DNA from: Pseudoprimorskyibacter insulae
GTDB lineage: Bacteria > Pseudomonadota > Alphaproteobacteria > Rhodobacterales > Rhodobacteraceae
Reading direction: 5' to 3'
Assembly (NCBI RefSeq): GCF_900302505.1
Contig: NZ_OMOJ01000002.1
Location: 124,001 to 188,000 of the forward strand
Length of the DNA stretch: 64,000 bases
Position numbers and translations under genes: made by a program. Shown piece by piece: positions 17,979 to 29,517 of this stretch (its first letter is position 1; each line of letters opens with the position of its first letter). Below the pieces are notes generated by a model. It saw only the letters and a list, made by a program, of their open reading frames with translations, made no database searches and was not told the DNA's origin.

Positions 17979-18936
17979 TGTTGTTCTGATTGGCCGGAAC
18001 GAAGGCCAACGCCTTGTGAATGCGCTTGCCGCTGTTCAGGGGCAGGCGCGGCGTGTGGTCTATGTGGATTCAGGCTCTACCGACAACAGTCTGGCCGAGG
18101 CGGAAAAGGCCGGGGCCTTGATCGTCAATCTGGATATGACCATTCCCTTTACCGCCGCCCGCGCCCGCAATGCCGGGTTTCAGGCGCTGGCCGATAGCGA
18201 CACGCCGCCAGAGTTGGTGCAGTTCATTGATGGTGATTGCGCGGTCGTGGATGGCTATATCGCCAAGGCCGCCGCACATCTTGCGGCGGATGATGGGCTG
18301 GGCGTTGTCACCGGCTGGCGGTCTGAGATCTATCGCGACAAGACGATCTATAACCAGCTGTGTGATTTCGAATGGCGCCGCCCCGCTGGCCCGATCGACG
18401 CATGCGGCGGTGACATGATGGTCCGCGCCAATGCCTTTGAGGCGGTGGGCGGCTTTGATCCGACCGTCATCGCGGCCGAGGATGACGAATTCTGTACCCG
18501 TCTGCGCAAGGCAGGCTGGCGGTTGGAGCGTATCCCGCAGGAAATGACGCGGCATGACGCCGACATGACCAGCTTTGGCCAATGGTGGCAGCGGGCAGTG
18601 CGGTCCGGCCATGGTTTTGCACAGGTCGGCCATCTGCATCCCGATTACTTTGTCCGCGAACGGCGGCGGGTGATGCTGTGGGGCGCGATCCTGCCGTTTG
18701 TCGCCCTTGTCGGCGCGTTCATCACATGGGTGATCCCGGCGCTGATCTTGGGCCTTTATGCGGTGTCCTATCTGCGCACAGCCAAAGGGCTAGGCCGCGA
18801 AGGGCTGCCGAAATCCGAGGCACAGCGCCATGCCGCTTTGCTGACCCTATGGAAATTTCCCAACCTGATCGGAATGGCCAGATTTCACTGGCGCAGGTTG
18901 CGGCGCGCGCAGATGCGCATCATCGAATACAAGTAA
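17968..18936 (+). CDS. Glycosyltransferase family 2, membrane-associated
   Basis: A 322-residue GT-A enzyme starting MQVDVVLIGRNEGQ. It has the nucleotide-binding motif DSGSTDNS, the metal-binding DxD-type segment IDGDCAVV, a conserved CGGDMMVRA segment and AAEDDEFCTRLRKAG. A hydrophobic segment at about 230-265 suggests membrane attachment. The start lies inside the end of the preceding GT4, showing translational coupling. It probably extends the repeat unit on the cytoplasmic face. Confidence 0.85.
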   Translation: MQVDVVLIGRNEGQRLVNALAAVQGQARRVVYVDSGSTDNSLAEAEKAGALIVNLDMTIPFTAARARNAGFQALADSDTPPELVQFIDGDCAVVDGYIAKAAAHLAADDGLGVVTGWRSEIYRDKTIYNQLCDFEWRRPAGPIDACGGDMMVRANAFEAVGGFDPTVIAAEDDEFCTRLRKAGWRLERIPQEMTRHDADMTSFGQWWQRAVRSGHGFAQVGHLHPDYFVRERRRVMLWGAILPFVALVGAFITWVIPALILGLYAVSYLRTAKGLGREGLPKSEAQRHAALLTLWKFPNLIGMARFHWRRLRRAQMRIIEYK

Positions 18937-18947
18937 GGATTTTCAGG

Positions 18948-21053
18948 ATGACCAGTAAACCCATCCGTATTGGCCTGATCGGGGCCGGGTATATCGCCAG
19001 TTGGCACGCCGCCGCCATTCGCGGCACCAAGGGCGTGCAGCTAACGGCGATCTGCGATGTCTCCATGGGCGCGGCCAAGGCGCTGGCCGATGGGTTTGGC
19101 GTCGCGGCCTATGGCTCGGTCGAGGATCTAATTGCCGCCGGTGTCTGTGATGCCGTGCATATCCTAACGCCGCCGCATCTGCACAAACCGCTTGCTATCC
19201 AATGCCTTGAGGGCGGGCTGCATGTGTTGGTCGAAAAGCCCGTCGCCGAAAGCGCCGAGGACACCCGCGCCATTGCCGCCGCCGCCGAAGCATCGGGCAA
19301 ACGGTTTCACGCGGGCCACAACTTCCTTGGGATGCCATCCTATGTGCGGCTGAAAGACAAGGCCGAAGCGGGCGAATTTGGCCGCATCTCGGGGGCGGAT
19401 ATCAACTGGTGCTTCCCGCTTGCGCCGCTGCGGTCGGGGCCGTTTGGGCTTTGGCTGCTGCGCGAGCCGAAGAACCTGTTGCTTGAATTGGGGCCGCACC
19501 TGATGGCCTTTGCCGTTGACCTGTTCGGAGAGGTCACGGTCCAAAGCGTTGAGATCGGCAAGCCGATTGACCTGCCCGGCAAGGACACCCGCAACCAAAG
19601 CTGGCGCATCTTTGCGCAGGCTGGGGATGTGGACCTGACCTTTACCATTTCGCTGGTCGAAACCGTCGATGACCGGTCTGTGACGCTGCGCGGATCGTCG
19701 GCGCGGGCGCGGTTTGACTATGCGGCGGATACGCTGGTGGTGGACCGCGAAAACGCCTCGGATCTGGTGGTGAACCCGTTGCGCAGGCAGCTGGCCATGG
19801 CATGGGAGCATTTCCGCGAAGGCACACGCAATGCGGCGGTGCAGATTGCATCGTTGAACCGCAAATCGCCCTATGGGCTTAGCTTTTTGGGCATGGCCGA
19901 TGCGGTTTATGGCGGGCTGAACAGTGCCAAGCCCGACCCGCGTTTCACCGGGGCCAATGTCACCGCCGTAATGCAGGCGCTGGATGACGCGCTCGCCAAA
20001 CTGCCGCCCGAAGCGCTGACCAAAGCGGCCCCTGCTGTGCAAACCCGCGACCCGCGCCCGACGGCGATGGTGATCGGCGGCACGGGGTTTATTGGCCGCG
20101 CGCTGACCCGCCGCTTGGTGGCCGATGGGCGCGATGTTCGCGTTCTTAGCCGTGGGCGCAGCGGGCCGTTCCCCGACTTGCCGGACAATGTTGAAACCGT
20201 TGGCGTGTCGCTGCATGACAAGGACGGGCTAGAGCAGGCCATGCAGGGCGTGGACGTGGTGTTCAACCTTGCCAAGTCGCTGGACAAAACCTGGGGCGAG
20301 GCGCTTCAGAATGACGTGGGTGTCGCCCTGCGCGTTGCGGCAGCGGCGGAAAAGGCCGGGGTCAAACGGCTGATCTATACCGGCACCATTGCCAGTTACG
20401 ATATGTCGGACCCATCGCAGAATATCACTGAGGCCACGGGCTTTGGTGAGGATATGACCAAGCGCAATCTTTACGCCCGGTCGAAGGCCGAATGTGAACG
20501 CAAGCTGTTGGAAATGCACAAGACGCGCGGTCTGCCGCTGGTCATCGCGCGGCCCGGCATCGTGGTGGGTGAAGGCGGCCCGCTGCAACATTGGGGCATA
20601 GGCCGTTGGCACGGGGCCGGGGCCGTCCGCATTTGGGGCAAGGGGCAGAACATTCTGCCGTTCGTCCTGATTGATGACGTGGTCGATGGTTTGGTGCGGA
20701 TGATCGACAATAACGCGGCGCTGGGCGAATCCTTCAACCTTGTCGGCGATCCGATGATGACCGCACGCGACTACTTTGACGCGATTCAATCGGAACTGGG
20801 TGCGCGTATCCGCGTCAGTTCGGGCAATTTGACCGCGTTCTACGCGATCGATCTGGTGAAACAGGTGCTGAAGAAGCATGCGCTGGGCCGAAAGGATGTG
20901 CCTAGCCCGTCGCTGGCTGATTGGAAAAGCCGGGCGCATTATTCGCCCTTCGTCAATGACAAGCCCAAGCAAATGCTGGGCTGGACGCCTGAGGCGGACA
21001 AGGCCAAGTTCATCGAAGAGGCGATCACCAAGGCCAATCTGTTCGGGTTTTGA
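18948..21053 (+). CDS. Fused Gfo/Idh/MocA oxidoreductase and SDR epimerase
   Basis: A 701-residue two-domain protein starting MTSKPIRIGLIGAGYIASWH just after AGGATTTTCAGG. Residues 1-355 are a complete Gfo/Idh/MocA oxidoreductase (GAGYIA; VEKPVAES). Residues 365-701 are a complete extended SDR (VIGGTGFIGRA; Tyr-Lys pair in YARSK). Both halves keep their nucleotide-binding and catalytic signatures. The same two activities occur as separate neighbouring genes at 14642-16722. The fusion suggests consecutive steps on one sugar, for example oxidation followed by epimerisation or reduction. A 9-base inverted repeat overlaps the stop codon. Confidence 0.8.
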   Translation: MTSKPIRIGLIGAGYIASWHAAAIRGTKGVQLTAICDVSMGAAKALADGFGVAAYGSVEDLIAAGVCDAVHILTPPHLHKPLAIQCLEGGLHVLVEKPVAESAEDTRAIAAAAEASGKRFHAGHNFLGMPSYVRLKDKAEAGEFGRISGADINWCFPLAPLRSGPFGLWLLREPKNLLLELGPHLMAFAVDLFGEVTVQSVEIGKPIDLPGKDTRNQSWRIFAQAGDVDLTFTISLVETVDDRSVTLRGSSARARFDYAADTLVVDRENASDLVVNPLRRQLAMAWEHFREGTRNAAVQIASLNRKSPYGLSFLGMADAVYGGLNSAKPDPRFTGANVTAVMQALDDALAKLPPEALTKAAPAVQTRDPRPTAMVIGGTGFIGRALTRRLVADGRDVRVLSRGRSGPFPDLPDNVETVGVSLHDKDGLEQAMQGVDVVFNLAKSLDKTWGEALQNDVGVALRVAAAAEKAGVKRLIYTGTIASYDMSDPSQNITEATGFGEDMTKRNLYARSKAECERKLLEMHKTRGLPLVIARPGIVVGEGGPLQHWGIGRWHGAGAVRIWGKGQNILPFVLIDDVVDGLVRMIDNNAALGESFNLVGDPMMTARDYFDAIQSELGARIRVSSGNLTAFYAIDLVKQVLKKHALGRKDVPSPSLADWKSRAHYSPFVNDKPKQMLGWTPEADKAKFIEEAITKANLFGF

Positions 21054-21074
21054 CGCACGGGCGCAGTGCGTCAA
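21050..21074 (+). terminator. Possible weak terminator hairpin after the fused gene
   Basis: TTGACGCAC (21050-21058) pairs with GTGCGTCAA (21066-21074) around a 7-base loop and overlaps the TGA stop. No T-run follows, so it may instead protect the transcript end. A second hairpin (GGGGCG...CGCCCC) lies near 21141-21160, before the kinase-like gene. Confidence 0.35.
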
Positions 21075-21225
21075 CAATACTCTCGGAATCGACTTATTCC
21101 TGACAGAAAGTTCCGTATTAACTGCGTTGTCCAATAAGGTCTGGGGCGTTTTGCGCCCCGGTCAATTTAGGTAAACAAGTGCCGGATGCGGGAATTATCC
21201 CCGCTTTGAGGTTGAGTATCGACGC

Positions 21226-22920
21226 ATGAGTGAACGCCGTAAATTCACACGCAAGAAAACGCAGGGTGCCGCCTCTTCGGCTGCGCTGGCCCCAGAGTCG
21301 CGCCCAGTTGTGAGTGAAGAAGAACGCCGCGAACAGATCGTCGCTGAAAAACGCCGCCGCGCCGAAGAATCTCGTCAGCAGCGCGTCGCCATGCGTCAGG
21401 CCGAGGCCGAAGCCCGCAGGCAAGCCGAGGCCGAAGCCCGCAGGCAAGCCGAGGAAGAAGAGGCTCGGCAACAAGCGGCTGCGCAAGCCAAGGCCGATTT
21501 GCAGCGCCGCAAGGCCGCCGCCGCTGCCCGCCGCCGTGCCGAAGAACGTCGTGCCGCAGAGGAGCAGGCCCGCCAAGCAGCCGAGGCCGCCGAGGAACGC
21601 GCACAGGCGAAAGCCGCCGCTTTGGCCCGTCAAAAGGCCGAAGCCATCAAACGCGCCAAGGCTGAAGAGGCCGAAGAACAAGCGCGCCTGAAAGCAGAAG
21701 CGGCCAAACGTGCGCAAGCCGAAGAGGCCGCACGCCTTCAGGCCGAAGCAAAGGCGCGTGCCGCCGAAGACGCCCGCAAACAGCATGAGGCCGAACAAGC
21801 CGCCCGCGAAGAAGCCGAAGCGCAGGCGCGAGCCAAGGCGCTGGCCGACGAACGCGCCAAGATCGAGGCCGAGGCAAAAGCCGCCGAGCAGACGCGCCAA
21901 AGCCAAGTCGCGCGGGCCCGCACGCTGAAAGAAGAAAAAGCCAAGGCGCTTCTGGTCGCTGCCGAAAAGGCCGAACAGGACGCCGCCGCCGAAGAAGACG
22001 CCTTGAACGAGGCCAAGGAACGCCTGATCGCGGCACGTCGCCGTTTGAAGATCGCGGCCCTGACACGCAAAAAGCTGGAGGCTGAGCTTCAGCGAACCGA
22101 AGCCGCGATTTCGGAAACCGAGGCCGAAGAACCGGCCGCCGAACCTGCGCCCAAACTGGCCGCTCCGGCAAAGGTGTCTGCGTCCGCAGATTCTGAGGCC
22201 GCGTGGGAAGCGCTGCGCAGCTTCCCGGTGGATGAAAAGCACTTGGAACGCCAGCGGATCATCACCGCCGCCCGCCGTGAACCATCACATGCGACATTCG
22301 ATGTGCTGCGCACCCGTCTGTTGCAGGCCCTAGCCGATAAAGGCTGGTCGCGCGTGGCTGTGACCTCGCCCACCAAGAACTGCGGCAAGACCTTTGTTGC
22401 CGCCAATCTGGCCATTAGCCTGTCACGGCAGGAAAATTGCCGGACGATGGTGTTTGATTTCGACCTGCGCAAACCGTCCATGGCGGCGGTGTTTGGCCAG
22501 TCTGAGCCGGGGTCCATCGGGGCGATGCTGCGCGGGGAAACCGATTTTCAGGATCATCTGCGCTGCATGGGTCGCAATTCGATCCACGCTGGCCGCAAGC
22601 TGTGCTTTGGCCTCAACGACACCCAGGAATCCTATGCATCTGAGCTGTTGGCCGATCGGTCCACGGCTGACTTGCTCAACAAGATCGAAGGCCATTATCA
22701 GCCTGATGTGATGCTGTTTGACCTGCCGCCCGCGCTGTACTTTGATGACGTGCTGGCGATGCGGAACAATTTTGACGCTGTTTTGCTGGTCGTGGGGGGC
22801 GGTGTGACCAAACCCAAAGAGATCAAGGAAGTCGAACAGCGCCTTGGCCCGGACGTGCCGTTGCTGGGCACGGTTTTGAACAAGGCCGAAGGCGCCGAAG
22901 TCGAACGTTACACCTACTGA
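21226..22920 (+). CDS. CpsD/CapB-like P-loop kinase with long Ala/Glu-rich coiled coil
   Basis: A 564-residue protein. Residues about 25-300 are an extreme A/E/K/R-rich coiled coil with very few hydrophobic residues. The C-terminal 230 residues are a BY-kinase/ParA-type domain. It has Walker A TSPTKNCGKTF near 380, Walker A' VFDFDLRKPSM near 412 and Walker B LFDLPP near 497. The tail ends ERYTY, a minimal tyrosine cluster. BY-kinases control polysaccharide chain length together with a Wzz-like activator, and such an activator is encoded convergently next door. The Walker A core deviates from the usual SxxPGEGKS. A 24-base tandem repeat lies in the coiled-coil part. Confidence 0.7.
   Translation: MSERRKFTRKKTQGAASSAALAPESRPVVSEEERREQIVAEKRRRAEESRQQRVAMRQAEAEARRQAEAEARRQAEEEEARQQAAAQAKADLQRRKAAAAARRRAEERRAAEEQARQAAEAAEERAQAKAAALARQKAEAIKRAKAEEAEEQARLKAEAAKRAQAEEAARLQAEAKARAAEDARKQHEAEQAAREEAEAQARAKALADERAKIEAEAKAAEQTRQSQVARARTLKEEKAKALLVAAEKAEQDAAAEEDALNEAKERLIAARRRLKIAALTRKKLEAELQRTEAAISETEAEEPAAEPAPKLAAPAKVSASADSEAAWEALRSFPVDEKHLERQRIITAARREPSHATFDVLRTRLLQALADKGWSRVAVTSPTKNCGKTFVAANLAISLSRQENCRTMVFDFDLRKPSMAAVFGQSEPGSIGAMLRGETDFQDHLRCMGRNSIHAGRKLCFGLNDTQESYASELLADRSTADLLNKIEGHYQPDVMLFDLPPALYFDDVLAMRNNFDAVLLVVGGGVTKPKEIKEVEQRLGPDVPLLGTVLNKAEGAEVERYTY
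21400..21447 (+). repeat. 24-bp perfect tandem repeat, two copies
   Basis: Bases 21400-21423 and 21424-21447 are identical and encode the octapeptide AEAEARRQ twice in the coiled-coil region of the kinase-like gene. The unit is in frame, so copy-number change would lengthen the coil by eight residues without frameshift. Confidence 0.85.
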
Positions 22921-24237
22921 TTAGTTCTGATCTGCCGCGACCCACGGCAGAAACGTCAGCCCACCCATTTTATCCTGAGCGATGCGCAACGCGACACCTG
23001 CGCTGGCCAATACGGCCAGCAGGCCAAGGACGCGCGTCCACACGATGCGGCGTTTGTCGGCCTTGCTTTGGATGGTCGGGATCTCGATCACCGGGCGCAG
23101 ACCGATGGACCGTTCCATCTGGGCCGAGCTGCGGATGACCGGGTTCAGCATTTCCAGCGCCAGTGCCAGACCAAGCCCGCCGATCACCGAGGCGACAAAG
23201 CCCATCATGGCAACCTTCTTGCGGCTGCGGCTGATCGGGTCTTCGGGGGTGATGGCCGATTCCAGCACGTCAAAGCGCCCGCCCTGCTGACGATCGTCCA
23301 GGATCTGGCCCATCTCTGCCTCAGCCTTGCGGACGTTCAGCGCGGCGTACTGGCTTTGCAGGGCTTGCAGATCGCGTTCCTTGGCGGCGATGTCGCGTTC
23401 AACGGCGGGGGCGGCCAGCAATTTGGCCTCAATTTCGGCCATGCGGGTGTTCAGCAGGGATTTCTGGTCGTTGAGCAGGCCAACCTGCTGTTCCACCAAA
23501 CCCTGACGCTGACGGGCCGAGTTGCTTTGCAGCGATACGATTTCCTGTTCGACCTTCAGTTCCGCATCGCGCAGGTCGGTCAGCTGCTTACGCAACTCGG
23601 CCTGACCGGCGGGCAGGGCGTCGGCGTTTTCCGTCTTCAGCGCGGCCAGCTCATCCGACAGCGCGTCAAGCTGCGCTTTGGTGCGGGCCTCTTCCTGAAG
23701 GTAGAAGCTTAGGGTGTTTTGGGCACGCGATGCAGTGCGTTCACGCGAAAAGGCGATCACGTTCGCCATAAATTCATTGGCCAGATCTGCGGCCATCTGC
23801 GGATCATTGCTTTGCGCCATGATGGTCAGGCCCGACGGCATCGGGTTGGGCTGCCACGCCTGCTGGGCGGTCAGGATTTGTTCAACGGTCACAGCTTCGC
23901 GCAGAGCGACGACCTTATCGCTAAGCGTAAAGCCGTCTTCACCGGCATAAACACCCAGCTTTTCAATCACCGCTTCCAGATTGTCCCGCGACATCAGGCG
24001 CTGTTCGATCAAACGCACACGCAGCGCGGCATCAGACGAAGCGCTGCCCTGACCACCAAGGCTATCGGAAATTTCCGCGCCTTCGATCTGAACGACCGCG
24101 ACGGCCTGATACAGCTTTTCGGTTTTGAGAGCCATGTACACGCTTGCGATGCTGCCAAGTGCGGCAGCGGCAAGGATCAGGAAAAAACGACGCTTGAGGG
24201 CAGAAAATACTTCCCCAATGGACTGAAACTGATTCAT
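22921..24237 (-). CDS. Wzz/GumC-type polysaccharide chain-length determinant
   Basis: A 438-residue polysaccharide co-polymerase. It has an N-terminal membrane segment (about 17-37), a long periplasmic coiled-coil domain (about 150-310, many Gln/Glu/Leu heptads) and a second membrane segment near 405-422. The cytoplasmic C-terminus is short, with no kinase domain. It is the likely partner of the separate CpsD-like kinase, but is transcribed convergently to it. The two stop codons (22918-22920 and 22921-22923) abut with no spacer. Confidence 0.85.
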   Translation of the reverse strand: MNQFQSIGEVFSALKRRFFLILAAAALGSIASVYMALKTEKLYQAVAVVQIEGAEISDSLGGQGSASSDAALRVRLIEQRLMSRDNLEAVIEKLGVYAGEDGFTLSDKVVALREAVTVEQILTAQQAWQPNPMPSGLTIMAQSNDPQMAADLANEFMANVIAFSRERTASRAQNTLSFYLQEEARTKAQLDALSDELAALKTENADALPAGQAELRKQLTDLRDAELKVEQEIVSLQSNSARQRQGLVEQQVGLLNDQKSLLNTRMAEIEAKLLAAPAVERDIAAKERDLQALQSQYAALNVRKAEAEMGQILDDRQQGGRFDVLESAITPEDPISRSRKKVAMMGFVASVIGGLGLALALEMLNPVIRSSAQMERSIGLRPVIEIPTIQSKADKRRIVWTRVLGLLAVLASAGVALRIAQDKMGGLTFLPWVAADQN

Positions 24238-24492
24238 CTCAATGCTCCCGCAAAGTGGCCCCCAATGCGTTCGAAAAGAGAGTGTCCGTCAGCAGCAGGT
24301 CGATCTGATCTGGGCTGAATAACGCCTCTTTCGTGACACAATTTAGAGCCTCCGCCACATTTTCGCCATCTGATTCCGGCGCGGATTCGGAAACAGAGCA
24401 TTTCTATATCGTCCCAATCAGCCTTTAAAATGGCGCAATTGCAGCAGCTTGGGTAAAAATTCTGATCAATGCGCAAGATGCTGGCCAATTGT
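24238..24492. other. Gap upstream of the Wzz-like gene, nothing recognised
   Basis: This 255-base, comparatively AT-rich gap between the Wzz-like start and the end of the phosphopantetheinyl transferase gene probably carries the leftward promoter of the Wzz-like gene. I see no RNA gene, repeat or convincing operator in it. Confidence 0.4.
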
Positions 24493-25185
24493 TCAAGCAA
24501 AGCGTGGCAGCGGGCCGCGCGATGGCAAAACGGCTAAGGATAAGATCATGGCATCATTGTGCCACTGCCGAATCGTAATCCGCTCGCCTTTGGCAAATGG
24601 AGTAACGGCCCGCTGGAACGTCAGGTGCAAATGCGTGCCGTCTGTTGCGCTCAGTTCGAGCCCGTTGAAGCCGAACAGCGTGCGGCTCAGCATGAACTGC
24701 GCTTTGTAGGCGGCTTCCTTGGCCGAAAACAACATCCGTTCAGCGATGGCCGGGTCATGCGGCATCCGCGCCAATTCCCGGCTGGAACAGACGGCCCCGT
24801 CTTGGTCAAAGCCCATGGGTTGGGCCGGTTCCAGATCAATCCCAATCGCGCGGACGTGCAGATCATGGGCGGCCACGGCGATACAGGCGGTATCGGTATG
24901 CGAAATGCTGCCGGTGAACCCGCGCGGCCAAACCGGGGATCGGTCCTCGGCCATGGGGATTTCCACATCAGGCAAGCCAAGTTTGTTCAGCGCCTTACGC
25001 GCAGCGGTGCGTCCGGCGGCAAATTCACTACGGCGGCGAACAATTGCGCGGGAAATAGACGCCTTTTCAACAGGGTAAAGGCCGCTATCATCCGCATCCT
25101 GAGGATCGGAAGTCGCGACCGATAGCCATTTCGGCATGTGGTCGCCAGAGGCCCTTAGCAGCCGGGTTAGCCCATCCAATGGCAT
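24493..25185 (-). CDS. 4'-phosphopantetheinyl transferase (EntD/Sfp type)
   Basis: A 230-residue enzyme that transfers phosphopantetheine from coenzyme A to a serine of carrier domains. Family motifs are all present: TGSISHTD (substrate-binding histidine), AIGIDLEPAQ (metal-binding Asp) and FSAKEAAYKAQF (catalytic Glu and Lys). It lies 3 bases downstream of the NRPS gene on the same strand and so belongs to that operon. Its only clear target nearby is the intact carrier domain (DLGGHSL) of the PKS C-terminal part, because the NRPS carrier lacks its serine. Confidence 0.9.
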   Translation of the reverse strand: MPLDGLTRLLRASGDHMPKWLSVATSDPQDADDSGLYPVEKASISRAIVRRRSEFAAGRTAARKALNKLGLPDVEIPMAEDRSPVWPRGFTGSISHTDTACIAVAAHDLHVRAIGIDLEPAQPMGFDQDGAVCSSRELARMPHDPAIAERMLFSAKEAAYKAQFMLSRTLFGFNGLELSATDGTHLHLTFQRAVTPFAKGERITIRQWHNDAMILSLAVLPSRGPLPRFA

Positions 25186-25188
25186 ATG

Positions 25189-28515
<3,327 letters not shown>

Positions 28516-28530
28516 TGGGACACTCCGGGA

Positions 28531-29514
28531 TTACGCTTTACGGGGAAAAGTCGAGGCAGGAACAGGTTTGACCATGGCGGCCAAGTCATGGCGCACCAGA
28601 TCGCGGAAAAAGCGGTGCGGGTCGATGCGCGGCTTGCCTTGGATCAGGCGGCGCAATTGCCAAACCAGTGATCCAAGCAGGCGAAAGCCCGTGGCTGACA
28701 CGGCATAGGCGCGGCCACGGCATTTGCTGAAATAGTACCAACGGCTGTTGTACCAATAGGCTGGCACGCGGTCCCATACATCCATGCCGGTTGAGACGCC
28801 ACTTTTGTGCATGACACGGCTTTCGCGGACAAAATGCGCCAGATGCCCGGCCTGTTTGGCGCGGTAAAACAGCTCGGTCTCTTCGAAGTACAAAAAGAAC
28901 GTCTCATCGAACAGGCCGATTTCGTCCAACGTGGATTGGCGCGCCATCATCGACGCACCGGCCAGCCAATCGACCGGGCCGCTGGCATCGGGGATCGGCA
29001 TCCAGATGGTGTGGCGGCCAAACAGGCGCGTGATCAGGCCGGTTTTGGCGGATTCCACGAATTCGGACCAAATGGTTGGAAAGCGGAAGGACGACACATG
29101 ATCCGTTCCATCCTCATACCGCAGGTAGCTGCCGACCAAGGACGCATCTGCGTTGCGATCCAGATAATCGCGCAACGCGTGAATCGCACCTTCGTCCGGG
29201 AAAGCGTCCGAGTTCAGCAGATAGACATAATCCGGGGCCGACCCATCGGGCAGGCCCGCCAGAATGCCAAAGTTGTTGCCCGCGCCGAACCCGCCGTTGC
29301 GGCCCGCGTCCAGCACGCGGATGGGCGTGCCTTCGGACCAGTCGCACACCTCAATCGCGGCGCACATTTTTTCGTACGACCCATCGCCTGAATCGTTGTC
29401 GACTATGGTGATCGCGCCATCAATCCCGCGCATGGCACGGGCCGCCGCGCGGGCGGCATCCAGCGTCATATCGGCGGTTTTGTAGTTCAGAATGACTGTA
29501 AGAACGGTGGACAT
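28531..29514 (-). CDS. Glycosyltransferase family 2 (rhamnosyltransferase-like)
   Basis: A 327-residue GT-A enzyme. It has VDNDSGDGSYE, the DxD-region LLNSDAFPDEGAI, a catalytic-loop segment DWLAGASMMARQSTLDEIG and FFLYFEETELFYRAKQAG. It resembles the rhamnosyltransferase-like group of GT2. It is inserted between the NRPS and PKS genes in one leftward operon (gaps of 15 and 3 bases), linking the megasynthase genes to polysaccharide assembly. Confidence 0.85.
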   Translation of the reverse strand: MSTVLTVILNYKTADMTLDAARAAARAMRGIDGAITIVDNDSGDGSYEKMCAAIEVCDWSEGTPIRVLDAGRNGGFGAGNNFGILAGLPDGSAPDYVYLLNSDAFPDEGAIHALRDYLDRNADASLVGSYLRYEDGTDHVSSFRFPTIWSEFVESAKTGLITRLFGRHTIWMPIPDASGPVDWLAGASMMARQSTLDEIGLFDETFFLYFEETELFYRAKQAGHLAHFVRESRVMHKSGVSTGMDVWDRVPAYWYNSRWYYFSKCRGRAYAVSATGFRLLGSLVWQLRRLIQGKPRIDPHRFFRDLVRHDLAAMVKPVPASTFPRKA

Positions 29515-29517
29515 TAT

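Noticed and set aside
21400-21447. Short tandem repeat as part of a CRISPR array
   Set aside because: There are no spacers, only two contiguous copies, and the repeat is in frame within a coding coiled coil.
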